A DNA stretch of 64,000 nucleotides from a virus: the IMG/VR virus record IMGVR_UViG_3300041411_000053, positions 1 to 64,000 of that record, one strand, 5' to 3'. The position numbers were made by a program, and so were the translations under genes. This document shows positions 8,432 to 15,020 of this stretch, piece after piece. The notes beneath the pieces are model-generated. The model worked only from the letters and a program-made list of their open reading frames with translations, was not told where the DNA came from and did no database searches. The stretch's first letter is position 1; each line of letters starts with the position of its first letter.

Positions 8432-9955
8432 TTAATCGAAGGGGGTACTATGTGAAAGGTTGACACTGGCTAAAACCTGTGCCATATTAGGTACGTTGAC
8501 GCGCTGAGCGAGGATTGACGTGGCATCACTGATACAGTCAACAATGTCATCGTGACCTGTCTCACCGCTACGCTTCTTACCGTTAAAGCCTTCAAGCTCT
8601 CGGTACATGAAGCTGTTGTTGTTTTCAATCTTGTTTTCCAAGTCAGTTGCACAACCCTTAAGGAACTGAACATGTCCGTTCATAGCCAAAGAAGAGAAGG
8701 GACGAAAACGATCCAACTTGGATTGCGTTGCTTTCATCGTTCTAACTCTGTATCCTTTTTCACTCAACGAACGTGTGAGCAGGCTTGTTGCAACTTTGGC
8801 AGAAGCACCGGGATCGAGTGGGATAATAATCTCACAGTTCTTTCCGTCTTGTTCTGCGTTGTCGAGGATGAACTTTTCCCACTGACCATAAAGGATTCGG
8901 CAACGACGAACATCGTGAATGAAGTAATCTCCATTCTTCAACTTGCTCATCTTCACACATGCTGTATAGTCAGGACTTGGGTTACCAGAAGACTTCAATG
9001 TACCAGCAAAGTCATATGCTCTAACTGTTCGTACAATCTCACTGGCAGATGGCTCATCAAGAGCATCTTCACCACACCACGAACGTTGGAAGTATGTAGA
9101 ACCTTCCTCACGTGCCGTCCAGTCTCCGAGGAGCAGACGCCTCATCTCAACATCTGGCATAGCTTCCAACTTACCTTTATAGTCAGGTTGGAGCTTCATC
9201 AACGTTGGGTTGTCGATCAGTGTACCCAGCAACACTTGGAATGGAATCGGTTTAACTTGATCTGTATGATCAAATGGAAGATCTTTCTTTCCGTACTTCT
9301 CAATGAGTTCTTCTGGAGATTCACCCCAGCACATCTCGCCACCAATACGAAGTACAAATCTTGTGATCCCGTTCTTTGCAGGATCAGCAATACCATACTG
9401 AGGGTGACCTTCTGGATACAACCACCACTTAACCCATTCGAAAAGATAACTATCAGGGTCAGGGTTACATGACAACCAAATACTTGGTTCCATCTTAGCT
9501 GATGTTCGAAGACGTGAAAACAACCACCAGATGTGTTGTTCGTCAGCGTGAGTTGCTTCGTCATAGAATACGTTAGAGAGTTGAAGACCTTGATACTTAC
9601 GACCAGCAGCGTCGTTCTCATAGTGAGCAAATGAAACAGATGCACCACTTGGGAAAACAATCATCTGATCTTTAATCTTTACTTTGATGTCAGGATAAAC
9701 CTGAGAGTAAAGCCCGACTGCTTCTTGGAACAGTCCACCAGCTTTCATCAAGTCGTTACTGTGTTGTCGAATACAGTAACCATTATACTTTGGATCATGC
9801 GCCCAACGTAGGTGTCGCATTAGTCCGACATAGCTTTTAGAGCTACCGGCTGCACCACCAACTACCAGAATCTTAGCATTCGACTTCAGGTATTTCTCTT
9901 GGAAGGGAGATTGAGGACGCACCATGTTAACTTCATGTTTTACATCCATGGTCAT
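8432..9955 (-). CDS. terL: Terminase large subunit
   Basis: 507 residues. Walker A 'GGAAGSSKS' near residues 33-41 and Walker B 'NVFYDEATH' near 128-136 form the packaging ATPase. The C-terminal RNase H-like nuclease shows 'VRAYDFAGT' (first Asp), 'IPLDPGASAK' and 'TGHDDIVDCISDA' (last acidic pair). It cuts concatemers and pumps DNA through the portal. GGAG precedes the ATG at 9955. It heads the virion operon behind the promoter at 10001-10029. Confidence 0.95.
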   Translation of the reverse strand: MTMDVKHEVNMVRPQSPFQEKYLKSNAKILVVGGAAGSSKSYVGLMRHLRWAHDPKYNGYCIRQHSNDLMKAGGLFQEAVGLYSQVYPDIKVKIKDQMIVFPSGASVSFAHYENDAAGRKYQGLQLSNVFYDEATHADEQHIWWLFSRLRTSAKMEPSIWLSCNPDPDSYLFEWVKWWLYPEGHPQYGIADPAKNGITRFVLRIGGEMCWGESPEELIEKYGKKDLPFDHTDQVKPIPFQVLLGTLIDNPTLMKLQPDYKGKLEAMPDVEMRRLLLGDWTAREEGSTYFQRSWCGEDALDEPSASEIVRTVRAYDFAGTLKSSGNPSPDYTACVKMSKLKNGDYFIHDVRRCRILYGQWEKFILDNAEQDGKNCEIIIPLDPGASAKVATSLLTRSLSEKGYRVRTMKATQSKLDRFRPFSSLAMNGHVQFLKGCATDLENKIENNNSFMYRELEGFNGKKRSGETGHDDIVDCISDATSILAQRVNVPNMAQVLASVNLSHSTPFD

Positions 9956-9969
9956 GGTGTGCTCCGAAG

Positions 9970-9989
9970 GAGATAACTTCTTATCTCCA
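9970..9989 (-). promoter_or_regulatory. 5'-leader hairpin of terminase transcript
   Basis: Perfect 8-bp stem GGAGATAA/TTATCTCC with loop GAAG on the minus strand, a few bases after the expected start of transcription from 10001-10029 and upstream of the ribosome site. It may stabilise the mRNA 5' end or modulate translation. Confidence 0.5.
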
Positions 9990-10000
9990 TATAAGTGCCT

Positions 10001-10029
10001 ATTCTAAATGATAATCATTATTTTGTCAA
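10001..10029 (-). promoter_or_regulatory. Promoter for terminase/head operon
   Basis: Minus strand TTGACA (10024-10029), 17 bp, TAGAAT (10001-10006). The same TAGAAT -10 recurs in most phage promoters of this window. Confidence 0.75.
10003..10021. promoter_or_regulatory. Fur-box-like palindrome inside terminase promoter
   Basis: The promoter spacer holds AATGATAATCATTAT, matching 15 of 19 positions of the classical Fur consensus (GATAATGATAATCATTATC). Binding here would block RNA polymerase. It may be a chance AT-rich palindrome. Confidence 0.35.
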
Positions 10030-10044
10030 TACGCAAAATACTAA

Positions 10045-10482
10045 TTAAGCAAATTTTGCAAGATATTCTTTAGTCATCTTGTCGCGGGAGCGACCAGTGA
10101 TTTCAACAGACTTACATACTTCTTTGAATTCAGTTTCCCAATCCATGTTGTCTAGTTGTTCTTTAGTCCATGGAGTTCCTTGGTTGGTACTCTTATCAAC
10201 TACTGGTGTATCCTCTGTATCCAATGAGAAGGTTGCAGCGACAGGCTCTACAAAGGCAGCAAACACTTCTTTGCATGAGTCATATTCGAATACACGAAGT
10301 GTAGCATTCGGAACTGGTGGAACTTCAGCTTCTAGAACAAGAGAACAACTGTGTGGGAATCGCATACTTGGAAGAGTTCCGGGTTTAAGCTTGGCACCCA
10401 AGTTCGCCATTTCAATAATGTTCTCAATCATGTTCAAACCAAGAGAGTCGGAACTGGTTACGTGCAGGTGATACTTATTCAT
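10045..10482 (-). CDS. Unknown protein upstream of terminase
   Basis: 145 residues, not recognised. It starts MNKYHLHVTSSDSLGLN, has a beta-rich first half and an acidic linker, and ends with a basic helix (VEITGRSRDKMTKEYLAKFA). It lies between the DUF5681-type gene and the large terminase, so a packaging accessory role is possible but unproven. Confidence 0.7.
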   Translation of the reverse strand: MNKYHLHVTSSDSLGLNMIENIIEMANLGAKLKPGTLPSMRFPHSCSLVLEAEVPPVPNATLRVFEYDSCKEVFAAFVEPVAATFSLDTEDTPVVDKSTNQGTPWTKEQLDNMDWETEFKEVCKSVEITGRSRDKMTKEYLAKFA

Positions 10483-10491
10483 AGTTACTCC

Positions 10492-10923
10492 TTAATGTTG
10501 GGTTTCCATATCGAGACTGAATGCACCGGTTGATGTCGCTTCAGCTTCTTTCTGGTTTTCTTCTAGTTGTGCCGCACCTTCAGCATTACCTTTATCACGA
10601 ACACCAAGGATTGCCATCTCTTCACGAAGACAAGTGTTGTTCAATGATTCGATAGATTTGACAATGAACTTTGCCATGTCAACTTTATCTTTAGATGGTA
10701 CGTTTACTGCTTCACCAGCTGAGTTCTTACCAGTCATACTGATACGTAGAATCTCTAACGCATCTGGTTGTAACTCGCATAGTTTAACAAGCTGTGTACG
10801 CATTTTAGACCGTGGACCACTCTTACTTCCCTTTGGTCGTCCGGCAGGATTACCAGATACACCGGGTTGGAATCGAGTGTCACGTTCATGAAGTGGGCTA
10901 AGTCCCATATCTTCACTGGACAT
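10492..10923 (-). CDS. DUF5681-type protein, candidate small terminase
   Basis: 143 residues with 'RFQPGVSGNPAGRPKGSKSG' at about 17-36, the DUF5681 N-terminal signature often linked to phage small terminase-like DNA-binding proteins. A helical middle follows, then a Glu/Ala-rich tail. It is first in the packaging transcript, behind the promoter at 10956-10984, with the large terminase two genes downstream. Small terminase is the best guess. Confidence 0.65.
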   Translation of the reverse strand: MSSEDMGLSPLHERDTRFQPGVSGNPAGRPKGSKSGPRSKMRTQLVKLCELQPDALEILRISMTGKNSAGEAVNVPSKDKVDMAKFIVKSIESLNNTCLREEMAILGVRDKGNAEGAAQLEENQKEAEATSTGAFSLDMETQH

Positions 10924-10955
10924 AATTAACTCCTATAATTCTTGACATAAAGACA

Positions 10956-10984
10956 ATTCTATAGTCTGACCTTAAATTTGTCAA
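10956..10984 (-). promoter_or_regulatory. Promoter for packaging genes
   Basis: Minus strand TTGACA (10979-10984), 17 bp, TAGAAT (10956-10961), 33 bp upstream of the DUF5681-type gene start. Confidence 0.75.
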
Positions 10985-11011
10985 TACCATGAGCAATAAC
11001 TCTTGACAAAT

Positions 11012-11035
11012 AGAAAAGCCCGCACATGGCGGGCT
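11012..11035 (-). terminator. Terminator after head fibre gene
   Basis: Minus strand AGCCCGC-CATGT-GCGGGCT followed by TTTTC, directly after the stop at 11052. Confidence 0.85.
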
Positions 11036-11051
11036 AATGGAGCTTAATCTA

Positions 11052-11336
11052 TTAAGTCAGTTGACCAGCTGTTCGACTTGCAGCAAGCAGAGCATTGAGC
11101 TTGTTCACAATTTCCGTAACAGCTGTTTGTGCAGTTGCAATATCAGTCACTGTTTGTGCAGCAAGATCAGCAACAGCAGTTGCTTTCTTTACACCACCAA
11201 CAACGGCTGTAGTTGCAGCGGGTAGTACATAACCACCACCGTTAAACAATGCATCTAGGTCACCATTACGGGCAGTACCTACAACACCCAGTAGTGCAAG
11301 AGCTTCGATCAGTTCATCACGAGTTGCAATAGCCAT
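11052..11336 (-). CDS. Head fibre protein
   Basis: 94 residues. The middle and C-terminus ('LPAATTAVVGGVKKATAVADL' then 'VTEIVNKLNALLAASRTAG') match the Phage_head_fiber family seen on phi29-type and other heads, where trimeric fibres decorate the capsid. The first about 30 residues (ATRDELIEALALLGVVG...) resemble the N-termini of the SGNH hydrolase at 11370 and the tailspike at 52540, suggesting a shared docking or oligomerisation module. Confidence 0.75.
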   Translation of the reverse strand: MAIATRDELIEALALLGVVGTARNGDLDALFNGGGYVLPAATTAVVGGVKKATAVADLAAQTVTDIATAQTAVTEIVNKLNALLAASRTAGQLT

Positions 11337-11369
11337 ATTTGTTTCCTTTTGTTGAGTTAATTGAGTTTG

Positions 11370-12698
11370 TTAACCTACATGTTTTCGTACAGCGAACTGA
11401 CGAAGCTTAACTGTAGAGTTCTGAGGAACGTTTTGTGCGAAGTAAATACTGATACGAGTAACGATAGCTGTCTCTGTACCATCAACGGTATAACGTTGTG
11501 TGTCCAATGCACCTGTGATTGTACCAGTGGGCATTGAATGTGGATCTACATACTTATCACCGTCTCGATAATAGATAGTGGTTGACACTGAAGCAACTGG
11601 TTTGGTTACCAACAGTTCTGCTGTAACACCAAGAATACCAAGTCCATCACCTACAAGGTCATACACAGCCATTAAACTGATAACATTACCAGCAGACAGG
11701 TTCGCAAGAGTAAACGTCGCAGTGGGTGATACAGCAATGTATGCACCAGCTGATGTAGGTGTTCCACCAAACTTAATCACCTGTGACTCACCATACTGTG
11801 CAACTTCTTTAGACCATTGTGTGGTGAGTCCTGTGAAGCTTGACCCTGCACCTTTGAATCCAGTGGCGACCACACTTCCAGCGACAGGGTTGACAGAACC
11901 AGTTGATTGTGTAACGCTACCTGTCATCAATGGATTAGCTGTGAGGCTACCGGTAATGTTATTCACAGAGAACAAGTCTGCACTTTCAGTAGGAAGATCA
12001 ACTCCGAGATTGACATACTGCGCAAGCACAGGACCAAAGCCGAGTGCACCTACTTTGTATGCACCTTTGATGTTGACGTGCAGGTCGTCATGCAAGTCAC
12101 TTTGAACAATTAACGAGTAAGTATCAGCTACTGGTGTAATCTCAGACAACTCGTTAATGATCCAGTCGCGAATAGTTTCATGATCAACTTGTTGTGGAGC
12201 AGTCAAAGCCTTGGTGGCGAATCGTGGTGTATCATTACCAACGATTACAATCTTTCCTGCTTTTTGCAGACGACGAACAATCGCAGTGATATTCCGCTTA
12301 GTGTCAGCAACTGTCATACCACCAGTTCTGTCGTTAGTTCCACCCATGAAGAGTATAATGTCTGCTGGACATGCAACTACAGCCGAGATACGAGCAAGCA
12401 TCATACCTGTTGTATCACCACCTACACCGAAGTTGTAAGTTGTTGGGCAGAAACCACCAGCTACCTGAGCAGCCCAAAAAGCATAACCATAGTTCTCGGT
12501 TGAAAACGCTGTTGCTGCAATTGTGTGACATTGTGCAGTTCGGCTATCACCGAAGATTGCGAATTCACGACTCAATGGTTTTGTCAGGTTTGTTGGACTA
12601 ACTGGCACATCTAACAAATTGTCAAACATACCATCAACAATTAACCCTCTAACACCAGTACGTGAAAATGTATTAATTAGATCATGTCTGGTTGTCAT
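11370..12698 (-). CDS. Virion-associated SGNH/GDSL hydrolase
   Basis: 442 residues. After an N-terminal module shared with the head fibre (TTRHDLINTFSRTGVRG), residues about 45-235 carry the SGNH blocks: 'IFGDSRT' (nucleophile Ser), 'FGVGGDT' (block II Gly), 'MGGTND' (Asn) and 'DDLHVN' (catalytic Asp-x-x-His). The C-terminal half is beta-rich and carbohydrate-binding-like. Such enzymes deacetylate or de-esterify surface polysaccharides, so a receptor-processing role on the particle is likely. Whether it sits on head or tail is not shown. Confidence 0.85.
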   Translation of the reverse strand: MTTRHDLINTFSRTGVRGLIVDGMFDNLLDVPVSPTNLTKPLSREFAIFGDSRTAQCHTIAATAFSTENYGYAFWAAQVAGGFCPTTYNFGVGGDTTGMMLARISAVVACPADIILFMGGTNDRTGGMTVADTKRNITAIVRRLQKAGKIVIVGNDTPRFATKALTAPQQVDHETIRDWIINELSEITPVADTYSLIVQSDLHDDLHVNIKGAYKVGALGFGPVLAQYVNLGVDLPTESADLFSVNNITGSLTANPLMTGSVTQSTGSVNPVAGSVVATGFKGAGSSFTGLTTQWSKEVAQYGESQVIKFGGTPTSAGAYIAVSPTATFTLANLSAGNVISLMAVYDLVGDGLGILGVTAELLVTKPVASVSTTIYYRDGDKYVDPHSMPTGTITGALDTQRYTVDGTETAIVTRISIYFAQNVPQNSTVKLRQFAVRKHVG

Positions 12699-12744
12699 AA
12701 TTTATCCTACTTATTTTTTCGAAATGAATGCCCCAAATACGACT

Positions 12745-12768
12745 AAACCCGGCACGAAGGCCGGGTTA
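12745..12768 (-). terminator. Hairpin at end of tRNA cluster
   Basis: Minus strand ACCCGGC-CTTCGT-GCCGGGT followed by TTAGTC. A second small hairpin (CTGCC-TCAA-GGCAG) lies at 12775-12788. Together they probably end the tRNA transcript ahead of the SGNH gene; the U tract is weak. Confidence 0.55.
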
Positions 12769-12814
12769 TGGTGTCTGCCTTGAGGCAGTTACAATTCCTT
12801 GTCGGGTAATTGTT

Positions 12815-12902
12815 TGGCAGTACAAGTAGGATTTGAACCTACGGAGCTTTTACACTCGACGGTTTAGCAAACCGTTTCTTTAAGCCACTCAGACATTGTA
12901 CT
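12815..12902 (-). tRNA. tRNA-Ser (GCU)
   Basis: 88 nt including encoded CCA. Acceptor AGTACAA/TTGTACT, discriminator G, anticodon stem ACGGT/ACCGT with loop TTGCTAA (anticodon GCT), long variable arm, and T-arm GTAGG-TTCAAAT-CCTAC. Confidence 0.93.
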
Positions 12903-12908
12903 ATTGTT

Positions 12909-13002
12909 TGGCGGTAGCTTAGAGGATCGAACTCTAAAGGCGCTATTAACGCTCGCCGGTTTTCAAGACCAGTCCCGTCGCCGTCCATCGGGTTGAGCTA
13001 CC
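12909..13002 (-). tRNA. tRNA-Ser (UGA)
   Basis: 94 nt with encoded CCA. Acceptor GGTAGCT/AGCTACC, discriminator G, D-stem CCCG/CGGG, anticodon loop CTTGAAA (TGA), long variable arm and T-loop TTCGATC. It is the second serine tRNA, 6 bp from the first. Confidence 0.9.
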
Positions 13003-13133
13003 ATTGTATCTTCTAAAACTTCTTTCAGTATCTGACGATCAAGTCTGCATTCTTTCCAACTAAGACGTGAACAGCAACGACAATCTGCTGGTCCCATATC
13101 TTTAAGTTGACGACGACGCATTTTAACTTTCAT
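12963..13133 (-). CDS. Small cysteine-containing basic ORF overlapping tRNA-Ser
   Basis: 56 codons from an ATG with AAGGAG at good spacing. The first about 43 residues hold 'CRCC...WKEC' and many Arg/Lys; the last codons run into the tRNA-Ser(UGA) gene on the same strand. Not recognised. The strong ribosome site argues for translation, but the overlap with a structural RNA makes it uncertain. Confidence 0.4.
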   Translation of the reverse strand: MKVKMRRRQLKDMGPADCRCCSRLSWKECRLDRQILKEVLEDTMVAQPDGRRRDWS

Positions 13134-13149
13134 CAAATACTCCTTTAAT

Positions 13150-13225
13150 TGGTCACCCCTGAAGGACTCGAACCTTCGACTTCTCAGTTCCAAACCGAGC
13201 ACTCTACCAACTGAGCTAAGAGGAG
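13150..13225 (-). tRNA. tRNA-Pro (UGG)
   Basis: 76 nt with encoded CCA. Anticodon stem CTCGG/CTGAG with loop TTTGGAA (TGG), D-arm GCTC-AGTTGGTA-GAGT, T-arm GAAGG-TTCGAGT-CCTTC. The acceptor CTCCTCT/AGGGGTG has one T-T mismatch at the second pair. Confidence 0.88.
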
Positions 13226-13236
13226 ATATTACAAAT

Positions 13237-13319
13237 TGGTGGATCAGGTTGGACTCGAACCAACAATGCATTCAGCGTGGAGTTACAGTCCATTGGGTTA
13301 CCAATTACCCTACTGATCC
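13237..13319 (-). tRNA. tRNA-Tyr (GUA)
   Basis: 83 nt with encoded CCA. Acceptor GGATCAG/CTGATCC, anticodon loop CTGTAAC (GTA), long variable arm as expected for bacterial tRNA-Tyr, T-loop TTCGAGT. Confidence 0.93.
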
Positions 13320-13320
13320 T

Positions 13321-13460
13321 TTTGTTATTAGGTAGCTCTACCGACTGAGCTTACTCCGGTGTATGCCACCAGAAATGGGACTCGAACCCATGCACACCAA
13401 GCAACTGTTAACAAGCGATGTTCTCAAGCCTGCTTGAATTAGATCCGGTACACAACTATC
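13321..13460 (-). pseudogene. Aberrant tRNA-like stretch: 3' half followed by 5' half
   Basis: Minus strand. A clear T-arm ATGGG-TTCGAGT-CCCAT (13391-13375) is followed by acceptor-like TTCTGGTG. Five bases later comes CACCGGAG plus a canonical D-arm AGCTC-AGTCGGTA-GAGCT (13351-13334), which stops just before tRNA-Tyr. The two acceptor arms pair over 8 bp (two G-U). Read in normal order, ACCGGAT at about 13447 could pair with the 3' arm, but no anticodon stem forms around TTGTTAA. This is either tRNA debris or a circularly permuted tRNA gene. Confidence 0.5.
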
Positions 13461-13518
13461 TGACTAGTATCGAAAGTTGAATACCTGTTGAGCTTACCTG
13501 ATCGCAGCCGGTGTGCAA

Positions 13519-13627
13519 CTTCCGGTCAAGGAAGGTGGGAATCGAACCCAAATCAGTTATCTCACATAATGGGGCGTATACCCCGTTCGCTATTGTTGGT
13601 TTAGACCAAATAGCATTTCTACGAATT
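13519..13627 (-). pseudogene. Second aberrant tRNA-like stretch
   Basis: Minus strand. Begins right after tRNA-Thr. It contains GGGG-TATACG-CCCC, a variable-arm-like TTAT-GTGAG-ATAA and a T-arm TGGG-TTCGATT-CCCA (13550-13536), but no 5' acceptor strand pairs with the 3' one. Instead the 3' arm CTTCC pairs with GGAAG lying 6 bases downstream. The roughly 60 bp after it hold no recognised gene. Confidence 0.4.
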
Positions 13628-13703
13628 TGGTGCCGATTGTAAGGATTGAACTCACGACCTCCGCATTACAAGTGCGTTGCTCTACCATCTGAGCTAAACC
13701 GGC
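13628..13703 (-). tRNA. tRNA-Thr (UGU)
   Basis: 76 nt with encoded CCA. Acceptor GCCGGTT/AATCGGC, D-arm GCTC-AGATGGTA-GAGC, anticodon loop CTTGTAA (TGT), T-loop TTCAATC. A 66-nt spacer upstream (13704-13769) holds an imperfect hairpin but no gene. Confidence 0.93.
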
Positions 13704-13769
13704 ATGTCCGTCTTAGTTACTGGCGCTTAGGTGACGGAAACCTTAGCACGCTCAGTGAAACATAGTAAT

Positions 13770-13845
13770 TGGCAGTGTATACGAGAATTGAACTCGTGTC
13801 TCCGGCGTGACAGGCCAGCATAATCGACCACTATACTAATACACT
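13770..13845 (-). tRNA. tRNA-Asp (GUC)
   Basis: 76 nt with encoded CCA. Acceptor AGTGTAT/ATACACT, discriminator G, anticodon stem CTGGC/GCCGG with loop CTGTCAC (GTC), T-arm CACGAG-TTCAATT-CTCGT. Confidence 0.93.
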
Positions 13846-13852
13846 TTGAAAC

Positions 13853-13978
13853 TTAGGAAACAACCTTACCAGAATAAGGATTCTTACCTTTCAAACCTTT
13901 GTTCGGATGACCTTTCGATTTCTCTTTACTCTTCTCGATCATCTTGTGTTCTTTAGTTGCATCGTAAAACTTAACCAT
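13853..13978 (-). CDS. 41-residue basic protein inside tRNA cluster
   Basis: ATG at 13978 preceded by GAGGAG. The product begins MVKFYDATKE and is rich in Lys and Gly ('KSKEKSKGHPNKGLKGKN'). Not recognised; the composition suggests nucleic-acid binding. It fills the gap between tRNA-Asn and tRNA-Asp exactly. Confidence 0.6.
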   Translation of the reverse strand: MVKFYDATKEHKMIEKSKEKSKGHPNKGLKGKNPYSGKVVS

Positions 13979-14009
13979 CTTTACAGCTCCTCTTTAGTTA
14001 CAACATGTT

Positions 14010-14096
14010 TGGCTGGTAAGGTAGGTTTCGAACCTACAGTTGACTTTCGTCGTCGCATTAACAGTGCGATGGGTCTACCAGTTCCCCCACTTACCA
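14010..14096 (-). tRNA. tRNA-Asn (GUU) with long variable arm
   Basis: 87 nt with encoded CCA. Acceptor TGGTAAG/CTTACCA, discriminator G (as in Asn), anticodon stem TCGCA/TGCGA with loop CTGTTAA (GTT), T-arm GTAGG-TTCGAAA-CCTAC. The variable region is about 15 nt with a GAC-GAAA-GTC stem, and the D-arm resembles leucine tRNAs, so it has a class II shape with an asparagine anticodon. Confidence 0.85.
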
Positions 14097-14153
14097 TTTA
14101 AATTCTGCTAGAGGGTTGACATGTGCCTAGCCACACTTGGTGCTCTTATTGTT

Positions 14154-14228
14154 TGGTGCGGGATAAGAGACTCGAACTCTTAATGTCTGATTGGAAGTCA
14201 GAAGTGTTACCAATTACACTAATCACGC
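14154..14228 (-). tRNA. tRNA-Gly (UCC)
   Basis: 75 nt with encoded CCA. Anticodon stem TCTGA/TCAGA with loop CTTCCAA (TCC), T-arm AAGAG-TTCGAGT-CTCTT, acceptor GCGTGAT/ATCCCGC with one T-C mismatch. Confidence 0.9.
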
Positions 14229-14235
14229 TTTTGTT

Positions 14236-14312
14236 TGGCAGGTCGACTAGGACTTGAACCTAGAGTTGGCGGATTTGGAATCCGCTGCTGTACCAATTGG
14301 AGCCACCGACCT
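14236..14312 (-). tRNA. tRNA-Trp (CCA)
   Basis: 77 nt with encoded CCA. Acceptor AGGTCGG/TCGACCT, discriminator G, anticodon stem GCGGA/TCCGC with loop TTCCAAA (CCA), T-arm CTAGG-TTCAAGT-CCTAG. It is the first tRNA of the transcript; about 150 nt of leader separate it from the promoter. Confidence 0.93.
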
Positions 14313-14462
14313 GCAATGTTTGTTGTTACGATTTGGAAGGCCAATGGACACTAACATCAAATCACAACAAGCAATCCTTTACATCACCTGATTCCATAGA
14401 GGAGAGGGCTATGTACCAATTCATCAGTAAAGGAAGTGCTCTTTTGTCTGGATATGTTGCCC

Positions 14463-14491
14463 ATTATACAGAGACTCCCTTCTGATGTCAA
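14463..14491 (-). promoter_or_regulatory. Consensus promoter of tRNA cluster
   Basis: Minus strand TTGACA (14486-14491), 17 bp, TATAAT (14463-14468): a perfect sigma70 promoter. The 150-nt stretch 14313-14462 downstream shows no gene and is taken as leader. Confidence 0.9.
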
Positions 14492-14509
14492 TACGTAGTT
14501 CAAATTATT

Positions 14510-14599
14510 TTAAATCCATTCCTCTTCTTTCATAAACAACCCAAGATCAATCTCTTCACAACCGATCCCCTCACCAACTCCATGTTCTTCAAACATCAT
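14510..14599 (-). CDS. 29-residue acidic ORF
   Basis: Starts MMFEEHGVGEG and ends KEEEWI. AGAGG lies upstream. It overlaps the end of the preceding small gene (ATG inside its last codons), suggesting translational coupling. Not recognised. Confidence 0.4.
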   Translation of the reverse strand: MMFEEHGVGEGIGCEEIDLGLFMKEEEWI

Positions 14600-14756
14600 A
14601 GTTGCGCCTCTTGTAAGATGAGTTTTTATTTGTCAATGACTCGAATGCATATTCAAACTTGAAGTCCTTACTTTCACTAAGATCTTCTGATTCGAGTTCG
14701 TCATTAACCTCTTCCATTTCTTTCATTACATTTTCATAGCTATCGGGGTTATTCAC
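14589..14756 (-). CDS. 55-residue acidic protein (GTG start)
   Basis: GTG start with AGAGGA at 8 bp. Starts with NNPDSYENVMKEMEEVNDEL and is rich in Glu/Asp. Not recognised. First gene after the promoter at 14790-14819. Confidence 0.5.
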   Translation of the reverse strand: MNNPDSYENVMKEMEEVNDELESEDLSESKDFKFEYAFESLTNKNSSYKRRNYDV

Positions 14757-14789
14757 ATTGTTTGTCCTCTGTTGATTAAAGAAGACTAC

Positions 14790-14819
14790 ACTCTACACCT
14801 GATAGGTTGAAAATGTCAA
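14790..14819 (-). promoter_or_regulatory. Promoter upstream of 14756
   Basis: Minus strand TTGACA (14814-14819), 18 bp, TAGAGT (14790-14795). Confidence 0.5.
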
Positions 14820-14824
14820 GACCA

Positions 14825-15016
14825 CTACAAGTAATCCAATTCGTCAAGCGCTTCGTCAGCACTAATCTCACGATTCCAGCAACGAATCAGTACGTTGAGT
14901 TTTGATTGACGATACTCATCATTGATGTAATCACGATTACTACCATGTGTTGGACAATTTGGATTCTCAGAAATCCAAGGACCACCAATCAGATAACATT
15001 CATATTCACACAGCAT
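14825..15016 (-). CDS. Small protein with Cys/His pairs
   Basis: 63 residues from the ATG at 15016 with GGTGAT upstream; a longer in-frame reading would overlap the previous gene. It carries 'CEYECYLIGGPWISENPNCPTHG', a Cys/His arrangement that could bind zinc, and an acidic end (ISADEALDELDYL). Function unknown. Confidence 0.6.
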   Translation of the reverse strand: MLCEYECYLIGGPWISENPNCPTHGSNRDYINDEYRQSKLNVLIRCWNREISADEALDELDYL

Positions 15017-15020
15017 TTTA

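Noticed and set aside
8552-9472. Plus-strand ORF of 306 codons
   Set aside because: Antisense to the terminase with all its motifs; no start signals.
13704-13769. A further tRNA in the Thr-Asp spacer
   Set aside because: An imperfect 8-bp hairpin with a 7-base loop is present but there is no T-arm or acceptor stem.
14297-14485. Plus-strand 62-codon ORF
   Set aside because: Overlaps the tRNA-Trp gene and the tRNA promoter on the other strand.
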